From NCBI RefSeq assembly GCF_019956415.1, contig NZ_JAHBDK010000086.1:124001-188000 (forward strand): 64,000 bases of DNA, given 5' to 3'. Positions within the stretch are counted from its first letter, which is position 1. Every line of letters begins with the position of its first letter. The notes under the pieces are model-generated. The model was not told the DNA's origin. It was given only the letters and a program-made list of their open reading frames with translations, and made no database searches. Both the position numbers and the translations under genes were made by a program. This DNA is from Pseudomonas sp. GL-B-19. GTDB lineage: Bacteria; Pseudomonadota; Gammaproteobacteria; Pseudomonadales; Pseudomonadaceae. Positions 24,828 to 33,938 of the stretch are shown in pieces.

Positions 24828-25742
24828 TTGAAAAAGCGTCTGTTCGTGACGGGTCTCAGTGGATTCGTCGGACAACACATCCAATCTCGCCTGAACGCTG
24901 ATGCCTCGGATTGGGCGCTTCTGCCTGCCCCTTCACGTTACGATCTCGCTGAGCCAGGCAGTCTCGAAAGCCTGTGGCCCGAGATGCCCGACGCGGTCAT
25001 TCACCTGGCAGGCCAGACCTTCGTTCCTGAAGCCTTCCGCGATCCGGCGCGCACGCTCAGCATTAACTTGCTCGGCACTCTGAACCTGCTTCAAGCCCTG
25101 AAGGCCCGAGGCTTCAACGGTACTTTTCTATACGTCAGCTCTGGCGACGTTTACGGCCAGGTCAGTGAAACCGATTTGCCGATAACCGAGCTCCAGCCAC
25201 CCTGCCCGCGCAATCCCTATGCCGTGAGCAAACTGTCGGCGGAATTCCTGAGCCTGCAATGGGGCTTGAGCGAAGGCTGGCCAGTCATGGTCGCCCGCCC
25301 GTTCAACCACATTGGCACCGGCCAGAGCGACAGCTTCGTCATCGCCAGCGCCGCCCGGCAGATCAGCCGAATCAAACAAGGCTTGCAAGCGCCGCAACTG
25401 GAAGTCGGTGACGTCGATGTCACACGCGACTTCCTGGATGTAAACGACGTAATTTCGGCCTACCTGGCGCTGCTGGAAAAGGGCGTGACGGGACAGGTCT
25501 ACAACATCTGCTCGGGGCACGAGCAGAGCATTCGCAGTTTGATCCAACAACTGGGGGACCTCGCCCAGGTCGACATGCAATTGATTCAAGACCCCACACG
25601 CCTTCGCCGCGCAGATCAGCGTCGCGTTTGTGGTAGCTCTGCCAAGCTTGCACAGGCCACAGGATGGGCGCCTGAAATCACAACACAACAATCCCTGCGG
25701 GCGATCCTGTCCGACTGGGAGAAGCGAGTACGACAAGAATGA
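24828..25742 (+). CDS. rmd: GDP-6-deoxy-D-lyxo-4-hexulose reductase
   Basis: Reduces the keto intermediate made by Gmd to GDP-D-rhamnose, the donor for the common polysaccharide antigen. 304 residues, the length of P. aeruginosa Rmd; NAD(P)-binding VTGLSGFVGQH at residue 7, VSSGDVYG near 104, catalytic Tyr/Lys in YAVSKLSAEF near 130. The start is a TTG at 24828, supported by AAGGGG 7 nt upstream, by agreement with Rmd N-termini, and by the lack of any in-frame ATG before it. A nine-codon out-of-frame ORF (24805-24831) overlaps this start. First gene of the eight-gene CPA operon; overlaps gmd by 4 nt. Confidence 0.94.
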   Translation: MKKRLFVTGLSGFVGQHIQSRLNADASDWALLPAPSRYDLAEPGSLESLWPEMPDAVIHLAGQTFVPEAFRDPARTLSINLLGTLNLLQALKARGFNGTFLYVSSGDVYGQVSETDLPITELQPPCPRNPYAVSKLSAEFLSLQWGLSEGWPVMVARPFNHIGTGQSDSFVIASAARQISRIKQGLQAPQLEVGDVDVTRDFLDVNDVISAYLALLEKGVTGQVYNICSGHEQSIRSLIQQLGDLAQVDMQLIQDPTRLRRADQRRVCGSSAKLAQATGWAPEITTQQSLRAILSDWEKRVRQE

Positions 25743-26710
25743 CAAAAAGTGCACTGATCACAGGGATCACCGGCCAGGACGGCGCGTATCTGGCCAAACT
25801 GCTGCTCGACAAGGGTTATAAAGTCCACGGGTTAGTGGCGCGACGCAGCAGCGATTCGCGCTGGCGCCTGCGTGAGATGGGCGTCGAGGGCGACATTGTT
25901 TACCTGGACGGCGACATGGCCGATGCCTGCTCCGTGCAGCGCGCGGTCATCAAGTCGGCCCCGGACGAGGTCTATAACCTGGCCGCGCAAAGCTTCGTCG
26001 CCGCCTCCTGGGACCAACCGGTCACCACCGGCATCGTTGACGGCCTGGGCGTGACTCACCTGCTCGAAGCCATTCGTCAATTCAGTCCGCATACGCGTTT
26101 TTATCAAGCATCCACCAGCGAAATGTTTGGCCTGATCCAGGCCGAGCAGCAGGACGAAAACACCCCGTTCTACCCTCGCAGCCCGTACGGCGTGGCCAAG
26201 CTGTATGGCCACTGGATCACTGTGAATTACCGCGAAAGTTTCAACCTGCACGCCAGCAGCGGGATCCTGTTCAACCACGAATCCCCCCTGCGCGGCATTG
26301 AGTTCGTGACCCGCAAAGTCACCGACGCCGCCGCCCGCATCAAGCAGGGCAAACAGCAGGAACTGCGTCTGGGCAACATCGACGCCAAGCGCGACTGGGG
26401 ATTTGCCGGCGACTACGTCGAAGCGATGTGGCTGATGCTGCAACAAGACAAGCCCGATGACTTCGTGGTCGCCACCGGCGTAACCACCACCGTGCGCGAA
26501 ATGTGCCGGATCGCCTTCGACCACGTCGACCTGAACTATCGCGATTTTGTGAAAATCGACCCGGCGTTTTTCCGCCCGGCCGAAGTGGAAGTATTGCTGG
26601 GCAACCCGGCCAAAGCCCAGCGCGTACTGGGCTGGAAGCCAAAGACCGATCTGGATACCTTGATCCGCATGATGATGGATGCGGACATGAAACGCGTCGC
26701 CAAGGAGTAG
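25739..26710 (+). CDS. gmd: GDP-mannose 4,6-dehydratase
   Basis: Converts GDP-D-mannose to GDP-4-keto-6-deoxy-D-mannose, the substrate for Rmd. 323 residues with the NADP-binding ITGITGQDGAYLAKLL at residue 6, a RRSSDSRW loop, the catalytic Thr/Glu in STSEMFG near 127 and Tyr/Lys in SPYGVAKLYGHW near 150, and FNHESPLRG. ATG overlaps the rmd stop as ATGA. GDP-mannose is supplied by the next gene, wbpW, giving the complete route mannose-6-P to GDP-D-rhamnose in three adjacent genes plus a phosphomannomutase elsewhere. Confidence 0.96.
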   Translation: MTKSALITGITGQDGAYLAKLLLDKGYKVHGLVARRSSDSRWRLREMGVEGDIVYLDGDMADACSVQRAVIKSAPDEVYNLAAQSFVAASWDQPVTTGIVDGLGVTHLLEAIRQFSPHTRFYQASTSEMFGLIQAEQQDENTPFYPRSPYGVAKLYGHWITVNYRESFNLHASSGILFNHESPLRGIEFVTRKVTDAAARIKQGKQQELRLGNIDAKRDWGFAGDYVEAMWLMLQQDKPDDFVVATGVTTTVREMCRIAFDHVDLNYRDFVKIDPAFFRPAEVEVLLGNPAKAQRVLGWKPKTDLDTLIRMMMDADMKRVAKE

Positions 26711-26713
26711 GCC

Positions 26714-28156
26714 ATGCTGATTCCCGTGATTCTCTCCGGCGGTGCCGGTACTCGCTTGTGGCCGGTGTCCCGTGAGGGCCATCCCAAACCCTTCATGACC
26801 TTGCCCGATGGTCAGTCGCTGTTGGGCAAAACCTACCGCCGTGCCGCCGGTTTGCTCGATGGCTGGGGCGATATCGTCACGGTGACCAATCGCGACTACT
26901 ACTTCCAGAGCAAGGATCACTATCAGGAGGCGCACCTCGGTCGCCATCGCGGGCATTTTCTGCTTGAGCCGACCGGTCGCAATACAGCCCCGGCGATTGC
27001 GGCGGCTGCGCTGTCGCTGAAAGCCCTGCACGGCGACGAAGCGATCATGGTGGTGATGCCGGCCGACCATTTGATTCTCAACGTAGATACCTTGAAGACC
27101 GCCGTGGAACACGCCGTGAATCTGGCCAAAGATGGTTTTCTGGTGACGTTTGGCGTGGTGCCGACCGCTCCGGAAACCGGATTTGGCTATATCGAAACCG
27201 GCGCAGCGCTGGACCATAAAGGGGCGGCCAAGGTGCAGCGCTTCGTCGAAAAACCCGACCTGCAAACCGCGACGCATTACCTGGAAAGTGGCAACTTCCT
27301 GTGGAATTCCGGGATGTTCTGCTTCTCGATCGCCGCCGTACTGGCCGAGTTGGAAATACACGCCCCCGAGTTACTCGAGCAGGCGAAAACCTGCATGGCG
27401 GCCAGTAACCCGGTGGAAACCGTCGGGTTCCTGCAACAGGAGTTGTCCCCGGAGTTGTTCTCGGAAATGACTGACATTTCCATCGACTACGCCCTGATGG
27501 AGCGCTCCGACAAGGTGGTTGTGGTGCCCGCCGCTTTCGACTGGAGCGACATCGGCTCGTGGGGCGCGGTAGCCGCGCTGGTGCCGGCTGATGCACAAAA
27601 CAACCGCGCCAGCGGCGACGCGGTGTTCATCGACAGTCACAACAACTTTATCCAGAGCGAAGACCGTCTGGTGGCGGCTGTGGGTGTGGATAACCTGATC
27701 ATCATCGACACCGCCGATGCAGTGTTGGTGGCCCACGCTGATCGCGCCCAGGACGTGCGCCGAGTGGCCAAGCAGCTCAAGGACAAAGAGCACGAAGCCT
27801 ATCGCCTGCACCGTACGGTCAGCCGACCTTGGGGCACCTACACCGTGCTCGAAGAAGGCCCGCGCTTCAAAATCAAACGCATCGTGGTCAAACCCGGTGG
27901 TAAGTTGTCGCTGCAAATGCACCACCATCGCAATGAACATTGGGTGGTGGTCGAAGGCATGGCCAAGGTGACCAACAACGGTACCGGCACCCACCTGGTG
28001 GCCAAGAACGAATCAACGTTCATTGCCGCCGGTCACAAACATCGCCTGGAAAACCCCGGCGTGATCGACCTGGTGATCATCGAAGTGCAAAGCGGCGAAT
28101 ACCTGGGGGAGGACGATATCGTCCGCTTCGAAGACCATTACGGCAGGACGGTTTGA
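26714..28156 (+). CDS. wbpW: Mannose-6-P isomerase / mannose-1-P guanylyltransferase
   Basis: Bifunctional enzyme that makes mannose-6-P from fructose-6-P and GDP-mannose from mannose-1-P. 480 residues: N-terminal pyrophosphorylase signature LSGGAGTRLWPVSREGHPKPF (residues 7-27), VEKPD near 178, and a C-terminal cupin isomerase domain with RPWGTYTVLEEG near 370 and metal-binding QMHHHRNEHWVVVEG near 400. Third gene of the CPA operon, 3 nt after gmd. Paralogues algA and pslB exist in pseudomonads; location and order mark this as the CPA copy. Confidence 0.94.
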   Translation: MLIPVILSGGAGTRLWPVSREGHPKPFMTLPDGQSLLGKTYRRAAGLLDGWGDIVTVTNRDYYFQSKDHYQEAHLGRHRGHFLLEPTGRNTAPAIAAAALSLKALHGDEAIMVVMPADHLILNVDTLKTAVEHAVNLAKDGFLVTFGVVPTAPETGFGYIETGAALDHKGAAKVQRFVEKPDLQTATHYLESGNFLWNSGMFCFSIAAVLAELEIHAPELLEQAKTCMAASNPVETVGFLQQELSPELFSEMTDISIDYALMERSDKVVVVPAAFDWSDIGSWGAVAALVPADAQNNRASGDAVFIDSHNNFIQSEDRLVAAVGVDNLIIIDTADAVLVAHADRAQDVRRVAKQLKDKEHEAYRLHRTVSRPWGTYTVLEEGPRFKIKRIVVKPGGKLSLQMHHHRNEHWVVVEGMAKVTNNGTGTHLVAKNESTFIAAGHKHRLENPGVIDLVIIEVQSGEYLGEDDIVRFEDHYGRTV

Positions 28157-28954
28157 ATGCTGCTTTCTCTGTACCGCTCGCTGTGGGGCTATCGGGGTTT
28201 TATCCTCGGTAGCGTCCAGCGAGAGTTTCAGTCGCGATATCGCAATTCGTTGTTCGGTGCCCTGTGGACCGTGCTCAACCCGCTGTCGATGATCGTCGTC
28301 TACACCGTGATCTTTTCCCACATCATGCGTGCTCGTTTACCGGGCGTGGATGACGGCATGGCCTACAGCGTCTACCTCTGTGCTGGCCTGCTGACCTGGG
28401 GGCTGTTCGCCGAAATCACTTTGCGCAGCCAGAACATGTTTCTGGATAACGCCAACCTGCTGAAAAAAATCAGCTTCCCGCGGATCTGCCTGCCGGTGAT
28501 CGTGCTGTTCAATGCCGGTATCAACTTCGCGATCATCATCGGCTTGTTCCTCGGCTTTCTGCTGATCACCGGACGTTTTCCGGGCATGGCCTTGTTGGCC
28601 TTGCTGCCGCTGTTGGCGTTGCAAATCATGTTTTGTGCCGGATTAGGGATGATTCTTGGCGTAATGAACGTGTTCTTCCGCGATGTCGGACAATTCTTCG
28701 CTATCTGTATGCAATTCTGGTTCTGGCTGACGCCGATTGTGTACCCGATGAGCATCCTGCCGGAATGGGTACAACGTCTGCTGCAACTCAACCCCCTGAC
28801 CAACCTGATCACCAGCTATCAGAACGTGTTTCTTTACGGCCAATGGCCGGTCTGGAGTTCGCTACTGCCCATCTTCGTCAGCGGCGTGGTGTTCTGCGTG
28901 ATCGGGCTGCGGTTGTTCCGTCAGCGGGTCGGTGAAATGGTGGATGAACTCTGA
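28157..28954 (+). CDS. wzm: ABC-2 type polysaccharide export permease
   Basis: Inner-membrane permease that moves completed undecaprenyl-linked D-rhamnan to the periplasmic face. 265 residues, six predicted membrane helices, with the ABC-2 signature region QREFQSRYRNSLFGALWTVLNPL near residues 21-43 and the re-entrant/LNPLTNLITSYQNVFLYG segment near 212. ATG follows the wbpW stop directly. It ends within the first base of the wzt start (TGATG overlap), so permease and ATPase are made in step. Confidence 0.95.
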   Translation: MLLSLYRSLWGYRGFILGSVQREFQSRYRNSLFGALWTVLNPLSMIVVYTVIFSHIMRARLPGVDDGMAYSVYLCAGLLTWGLFAEITLRSQNMFLDNANLLKKISFPRICLPVIVLFNAGINFAIIIGLFLGFLLITGRFPGMALLALLPLLALQIMFCAGLGMILGVMNVFFRDVGQFFAICMQFWFWLTPIVYPMSILPEWVQRLLQLNPLTNLITSYQNVFLYGQWPVWSSLLPIFVSGVVFCVIGLRLFRQRVGEMVDEL

Positions 28955-30207
28955 TGGGGCACATACGCGTCACCGGCCTGGGCAAGGCCTACAAACAATA
29001 CCCAACGCGGTGGAGTCGGCTGGCCGAATGGCTGATTCCGTTTTCACCGATTCGCCATCATCCCCACTGGGTGCTGCAAGACGTGGCATTCGAGATCGCC
29101 CCCGGTGAAGCGGTGGGCATCGTCGGGGTCAATGGTGCCGGCAAAAGCACCCTGCTGAAAATGATCACCGGTACTACCCAACCCACCTGCGGCAACATCC
29201 AGCTCGAAGGCCGCGTCGCCGCCCTGCTGGAACTGGGCATGGGCTTTCACGCAGACTTCACCGGCCGGCAGAACGCGATCATGGCCGGGCAACTGCTGGG
29301 CATGCACGTCGAAGAAATTGAAGCGTTGATGCCCGAGATCGAACGTTTCGCGGAAATCGGCGACGCCATCGATCACCCGGTGCGCACCTATTCCAGTGGC
29401 ATGCAGATGCGCCTGGCATTCAGCGTGGCCACCGCCCGACGCCCGGATATCCTGATCGTCGACGAAGCGCTCTCAGTGGGCGACGCCTACTTTCAACACA
29501 AAAGTTTCGATCGTATCCGCAGCTTTCGCAAAGCCGGCACCACCCTGCTGATCGTGTCCCATGATCGCTCCGCCATTCAGTCGATCTGCGACTCGGCGAT
29601 CCTCCTTGAAAAGGGTCGCATGGCCATGCACGGCACACCTGAAGCCGTCATGGATTACTACAACGCCCTGCTCGCCGAGCGTGAAGGCCAGACCGTGCGT
29701 CAGGAAGCGCTCTCTGGTGGTCAAGTCAGCACCATTTCCGGTACCGGTGAAGCCGGGATTCTCAGCGTGCGCCTGCTGGACGAAAACGACCGATCCATCG
29801 ACGCCGCCGAAGTCGGTCAGCCAGTGGTGCTGGAGGTAAAGGTTGAAGTCCGCCAGGACATCGAACGGCTGGTGCTGGGTTTCATGATCAAGGATCGCCT
29901 GGGCCAAGCCATGTACGGCATCAATACCCATCGTCAAGACAAGGCTCTGACCGACCTGCAGGCCGGCGAGCGCGTGACCTACCGCTTTGCTTTCGTCATG
30001 GGCCTGGGCAAGGGCAACTATTCCGTGGCGCTGAGCCTGTCTCGGCTGGATTCGCACCTGGACCGCAATTTCGAGTGGCGCGACTACGGGTTGGTATTCC
30101 ATGTGATTAATAACCGGCACGAAGACTTTGTCGGTTGCTCGTGGCTGGGAGCGAAAACCACCATCACTCGCGCGAACACGCCGATCACCTCGGAGAGCAC
30201 GCCATGA
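28954..30207 (+). CDS. wzt: ABC transporter ATPase for D-rhamnan, with C-terminal glycan-binding domain
   Basis: 417 residues. The N-terminal ATPase has Walker A GVNGAGKST (58-66), signature YSSGMQMRLAFS near 149 and Walker B ILIVDEALSVGD near 168. The C-terminal part (about 250-410) is an added beta-sandwich domain that in Wzt proteins of the E. coli O9a type recognises the modified non-reducing end of the polymer before export. Its presence suggests the chain is capped here too, possibly by the methyltransferases in the divergent operon. The stop overlaps the wbpX start (ATGA). Confidence 0.94.
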   Translation: MGHIRVTGLGKAYKQYPTRWSRLAEWLIPFSPIRHHPHWVLQDVAFEIAPGEAVGIVGVNGAGKSTLLKMITGTTQPTCGNIQLEGRVAALLELGMGFHADFTGRQNAIMAGQLLGMHVEEIEALMPEIERFAEIGDAIDHPVRTYSSGMQMRLAFSVATARRPDILIVDEALSVGDAYFQHKSFDRIRSFRKAGTTLLIVSHDRSAIQSICDSAILLEKGRMAMHGTPEAVMDYYNALLAEREGQTVRQEALSGGQVSTISGTGEAGILSVRLLDENDRSIDAAEVGQPVVLEVKVEVRQDIERLVLGFMIKDRLGQAMYGINTHRQDKALTDLQAGERVTYRFAFVMGLGKGNYSVALSLSRLDSHLDRNFEWRDYGLVFHVINNRHEDFVGCSWLGAKTTITRANTPITSESTP

Positions 30208-31571
30208 CGCGTCTGCTGGTGGAATGCACCCACGTGTTTCAACACCCCAAGGTCAATTCGGGCATTCAGCGCGTGGTGCGCAACGTCATCAATCAGCTGC
30301 CGGAAAGTGTGGACGGGGTTGAGTGCATTCCGGTCGTGATGCTCAAAGGCAAACTCTATCGAGTGCTGAAGCTCGGCGCACTGAACATCCCGTTTTTCGA
30401 TCACATGATGATCTTTGGTGGACGACTGGGGCGATTGGCTCACCGTTTCTGGCAACTGCATCAACGCCTGCACAATCGCAGCAACTCGCGAGTGATCAAG
30501 CGTTTGCTGCACGTGGCCTACCGGGTAACGGCGGTCACCTGCTTCAGCATTCCGCTGCGGGTGATCGAAGGCATCAACCAATATCAGCTGCCCAAACGCT
30601 GCACGCCGTTGCAGCACCAGCCGGGGGATCAATTGGTACTGCTGGACTCGTCCTGGCATACCGATTTTTTCCCGTTTGCCGAACAGCTCAAACGTGAAGG
30701 CGTGGGCATCGTTGCAGTCATCTACGACCTCATTCCCCTTACTCACCCGCAGTTCTACGACAACCGGTTGGTGCAGGTTTTCAACGAATGGTTCGACTGG
30801 ATCACGAAAACCGCCGATGGCTACGTGGCGATTTCTGCCACGGTGCGCGATCAGGTCCGCGAGGAATTGCAGCACCGTCTGGGTTCTGCCAAGGCCAATG
30901 AGTTGTGGTTCGATTATTTCCACCTCGGTTCCGAGCTCGACCTGAGCGAAGCCACCGCTGCTGTGGAACCGAGCCTTGCACGACTGTTTCAGACGCCGGA
31001 ACCGGTGTTTTTGATGGTCAGTACCATCGAGCCGCGCAAGAACCACGACTACCTGCTGGACGCCTTTGAGCTCGCTTGGGCGGCGGGCTCCAACGCCCGG
31101 CTGTGCATTGCCGGTCGAATCGGCTGGAAGTGCGACGCACTGCTCGCCCGGGTACGCAATCACCCGCAACTGAACCAGCGTCTGTTCATGTTCAACGACC
31201 TGAGCGATACCAGCCTCGAACATGCCTATAGCCACGCCAGCTCACTGGTGTTTCCGTCCTATGTCGAAGGCTTCGGCCTGCCACTGGTGGAAGCCATGCA
31301 GCGTGGATTGCCGGCCATGGGTAGCGATATTCCGGTCTTTCGCGAAATCGGCGGCGAGTTCATGGCGTACTTCGATCTGGCCGAGCCACAAAGCCTGGCT
31401 GACCTGGTCGTCCGTTTCGAGCGTAGCGGTCAGTTCCCGGCGACCCGCGACGTAGCCGACTGGCGCTGGATCGTCTGGCGTGAAGCCAGTGCGCAATTGG
31501 CCGAACGAACCCTGCGCAATCTTGAACAAGCGCCGGTCATGCCAGAGAGGCAATATGCGAATTGCCCTTAA
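30204..31571 (+). CDS. wbpX: D-rhamnosyltransferase WbpX-like
   Basis: A 455-residue GT4-type glycosyltransferase in the wbpX position of the CPA operon. Visible: VDSGIQRVVRNVINQL-like N-terminal acceptor region, STIEPRKNHDYLLDAFELAW near residue 270 and the donor-binding SYVEGFGLPLVEAMQRGLPAMGSDIPVFREIGG near 350-382. It is thought to add one of the D-rhamnose residues of the trisaccharide repeat. ATG at 30204 overlaps the wzt stop; an upstream frame opening inside wzt has no ribosome site. Overlaps wbpY by 17 nt. Confidence 0.9.
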   Translation: MTRLLVECTHVFQHPKVNSGIQRVVRNVINQLPESVDGVECIPVVMLKGKLYRVLKLGALNIPFFDHMMIFGGRLGRLAHRFWQLHQRLHNRSNSRVIKRLLHVAYRVTAVTCFSIPLRVIEGINQYQLPKRCTPLQHQPGDQLVLLDSSWHTDFFPFAEQLKREGVGIVAVIYDLIPLTHPQFYDNRLVQVFNEWFDWITKTADGYVAISATVRDQVREELQHRLGSAKANELWFDYFHLGSELDLSEATAAVEPSLARLFQTPEPVFLMVSTIEPRKNHDYLLDAFELAWAAGSNARLCIAGRIGWKCDALLARVRNHPQLNQRLFMFNDLSDTSLEHAYSHASSLVFPSYVEGFGLPLVEAMQRGLPAMGSDIPVFREIGGEFMAYFDLAEPQSLADLVVRFERSGQFPATRDVADWRWIVWREASAQLAERTLRNLEQAPVMPERQYANCP

Positions 31572-32685
31572 TGCCCGGATCCTCCAGGCGCCGCGTACCG
31601 GCATCGGCCACTACGTCGCCGAACTGGCGAACGCTCTTGCGAGTGAGCCCGATGTTGAACTGGCGCTGTTTCATGGCTGGGGTTGGAGCTCCGTGCTGCC
31701 TGAAGCGGCCATGCCCGGTTATTCCCGACTGACGCCGCTGCTGCGGCAAATTCCGGGGGCCTATCAGGCCCGGCGCTGGCTGGAGCAGAAACGCTTCGAT
31801 CAAGGTCGCGCGCAATCCATCGACCTCTACCACGAACCGAGCTTGTGGCCGCTGTCGTTCGACGGCCCGACGGTCATCACCCTGCATGACCTGACACATC
31901 TGCACTACCCCGACACACAGCCGCCCGCGCGCTTGCGAGAAATCGAACGGCGGCTGGCCGACGGCGTGCGCCAGGCGAGCCTGATTCTCACCGACTCGCA
32001 GTACATTGCTGATGAAGCTCAGGCGCATTTCGGGCTACCGGCCGAACGCTTTGTCGTTGCTCCACTGGGCGTAGCCGCGCGTTTCCACCCACGGGCTCCT
32101 GAGGCCATCGACGCCGTCCTCAAGGCCCATGGCGTCGAGCCGCGGGAATACTTCCTCTGCGTCGGCACCCTGGAGCCGCGCAAGAATCTGACCTTGGCCC
32201 TGCGCGCCCACGCCCGACTGCCTGAATCGGTCCGTCAGCGTTTTCCACTACTGATCGTCGGCATGGCCGGCTGGCAGCGCGAGCAGTTCAGTGAAGAACT
32301 GCATCAGGCTTTGGCCTGCGGTCACGTCTGTTTGCTGGGCTATCTGCCCGACGAACAAGTGGCACAACTGTTGGCCGGCGCTCGGGCGCTGATTTTTCCG
32401 TCGCTCTATGAAGGCTTTGGCCTGCCGGTGCTGGAGGCCATGGCCAGCGGCACGCCGGTCATTCTGACTCGACGTTCGGCCATGCCCGAAGTGGCAGGCG
32501 TTGCGGGCAACTATGTTGAAACGGACGAACCCGACGGCTTACGCGATGCAATGAGCCGTCTGATCGATGATCAAGCGCATTGGCAGGTATGCCGAGAAGC
32601 CGGATTACATCAAGCAAGGCTTTTTACCTGGGAACGCTGTGCGCAGGTTACGGCCCGCGCCTACCGCCAGGCTATGGGAGGTTGA
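31555..32685 (+). CDS. wbpY: D-rhamnosyltransferase WbpY-like
   Basis: A 376-residue GT4-type glycosyltransferase: start MRIALNARILQAPRTGIGHY, GTLEPRKNLTLALRAHARLP near residue 205, donor site PSLYEGFGLPVLEAMASGTPVIL near 282-304. ATG at 31555 has AGAGAGG upstream and gives the normal family N-terminus. The start lies inside wbpX (17-nt overlap), and wbpZ begins right after the stop. In P. aeruginosa WbpY is assigned to elongation of the rhamnan; the same role is inferred from position. Confidence 0.91.
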   Translation: MRIALNARILQAPRTGIGHYVAELANALASEPDVELALFHGWGWSSVLPEAAMPGYSRLTPLLRQIPGAYQARRWLEQKRFDQGRAQSIDLYHEPSLWPLSFDGPTVITLHDLTHLHYPDTQPPARLREIERRLADGVRQASLILTDSQYIADEAQAHFGLPAERFVVAPLGVAARFHPRAPEAIDAVLKAHGVEPREYFLCVGTLEPRKNLTLALRAHARLPESVRQRFPLLIVGMAGWQREQFSEELHQALACGHVCLLGYLPDEQVAQLLAGARALIFPSLYEGFGLPVLEAMASGTPVILTRRSAMPEVAGVAGNYVETDEPDGLRDAMSRLIDDQAHWQVCREAGLHQARLFTWERCAQVTARAYRQAMGG

Positions 32686-33816
32686 ATGCGAGTTCTTCAT
32701 TTTTTCAAGACGTACCTGCCTGACTCGGTCGGCGGGATCGAGCAAGTTATTTTCCAGTTGTGCGAAAGCGGAGCCCAGCACGGCGTTGAAGGCCAGGTGC
32801 TGACACTCAGTGCCGATCCTGCCCCGCCGGTGGTTCAGCTTGGCCATCACGAAGTTCATCGGGCCAGACTCGACATTCAGTTCGCCTCCACGGGGTTCTC
32901 CTGGAGCGTCTTCAAACAGTTTCGCGAGTTGGCGGCCGAAGCCGACGTGGTCAATTATCACTTTCCATGGCCCTTCATGGACCTGGTGCATTTCGCCAGC
33001 GGCGTGAATAAACCGAGCGTGGTGACCTACCACTCGGACATCATTCGCCAGAAACACCTGCTCAAACTCTACCGGCCGCTGATGAACCGCTTTCTGGCCA
33101 GCGCCGACCGGATCGTCGCAGCATCCCCCAACTACTTGCACACCAGCGATGTGCTTCAGCAGTTTCAGGACAAGACCCGCGTGATTCCCTACGGCCTGAA
33201 CAAGGCAGGTTATCCACAGCCCGACAGCGAGCGCATGGCCCACTGGCGGCAGAAGCTTGGGGATAAGTTTTTTCTGTTTGTAGGGGTGATGCGTTACTAC
33301 AAAGGTTTGCACATCCTGCTCGACGCCTTGAAGGACCTGGATTACCCCACGGTGATTGTCGGTGCCGGCCCACTGGAAGCGGAACTTCACGCCCAGGCGG
33401 CAGCTTTGGGTTTGCGCAATATTCACTTCCTCGGACGCCTGGGCGACGAAGACAAAGTGGCGCTGCTGCAACTGAGCTACGCCATCGTGTTCCCGTCGCA
33501 CCTGCGCTCAGAAGCGTTCGGTATTTCGCTGCTGGAAGGCGCGATGTATGGCAAACCGATGATCTCCAGCGAGATCGGCACCGGCACCAGTTACATCAAC
33601 ATTCACAACGAAACCGGGCTGGTGGTTCCTCCAAGTAATCCACAGGCCTTCCGTGAAGCAATGCGCACGCTGTGGGAAAACCCGACGCGCGCGGCGCAAA
33701 TGGGCGTGAAGGCTGAGGCGCGTTATCGGAAATTATTCACGGCGGACGAAATGGGCCGCAAGTGGACAGAGTTGTACGAAGAACTGCTGGAAGAAAAATA
33801 CCTGTCCTACGCATAA
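32686..33816 (+). CDS. wbpZ: Rhamnosyl/mannosyltransferase WbpZ-like
   Basis: A 376-residue GT4-type glycosyltransferase: MRVLHFFKTYLPDSVGGIEQVI at the start, YHSDIIRQKHLLKLYRP near 120, GVMRYYKGLHILLDALKDL near 200, and donor site SEAFGISLLEGAMYGKPMISSEIGTG near 278-303. Last gene of the CPA operon; in P. aeruginosa WbpZ is proposed to start the rhamnan chain on the GlcNAc/FucNAc-lipid primer. Starts immediately after the wbpY stop. A REP pair follows and probably ends the transcript. Confidence 0.92.
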   Translation: MRVLHFFKTYLPDSVGGIEQVIFQLCESGAQHGVEGQVLTLSADPAPPVVQLGHHEVHRARLDIQFASTGFSWSVFKQFRELAAEADVVNYHFPWPFMDLVHFASGVNKPSVVTYHSDIIRQKHLLKLYRPLMNRFLASADRIVAASPNYLHTSDVLQQFQDKTRVIPYGLNKAGYPQPDSERMAHWRQKLGDKFFLFVGVMRYYKGLHILLDALKDLDYPTVIVGAGPLEAELHAQAAALGLRNIHFLGRLGDEDKVALLQLSYAIVFPSHLRSEAFGISLLEGAMYGKPMISSEIGTGTSYINIHNETGLVVPPSNPQAFREAMRTLWENPTRAAQMGVKAEARYRKLFTADEMGRKWTELYEELLEEKYLSYA

Positions 33817-33825
33817 CTGCTTCTT

Positions 33826-33915
33826 TGTGGGAGCGAGCCTGCTCGCGAAAGCGGTGTGTCAGTCGACATAAAAGTTGAATGTCAGAAAGCCTTCGCGAGC
33901 AGGCTCGCTCCCACA
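33826..33915. repeat. REP-type inverted repeat
   Basis: Perfect 24-nt inverted arms (33826-33849 and 33892-33915) with core GGGAGCGAGCCTGCTCGCG and a 42-nt spacer, the same REP family as at 13850 with a few base changes. It lies between the convergent ends of wbpZ and the oxidoreductase gene at 33939 and may act as a bidirectional terminator. Confidence 0.9.
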
Positions 33916-33938
33916 TGGGTTCACCCACAAGTCCTGCG

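Noticed and set aside
25832..27361. 509-codon minus-strand ORF opposite gmd and wbpW
   Set aside because: Shadow of two well-defined sugar-nucleotide enzymes.
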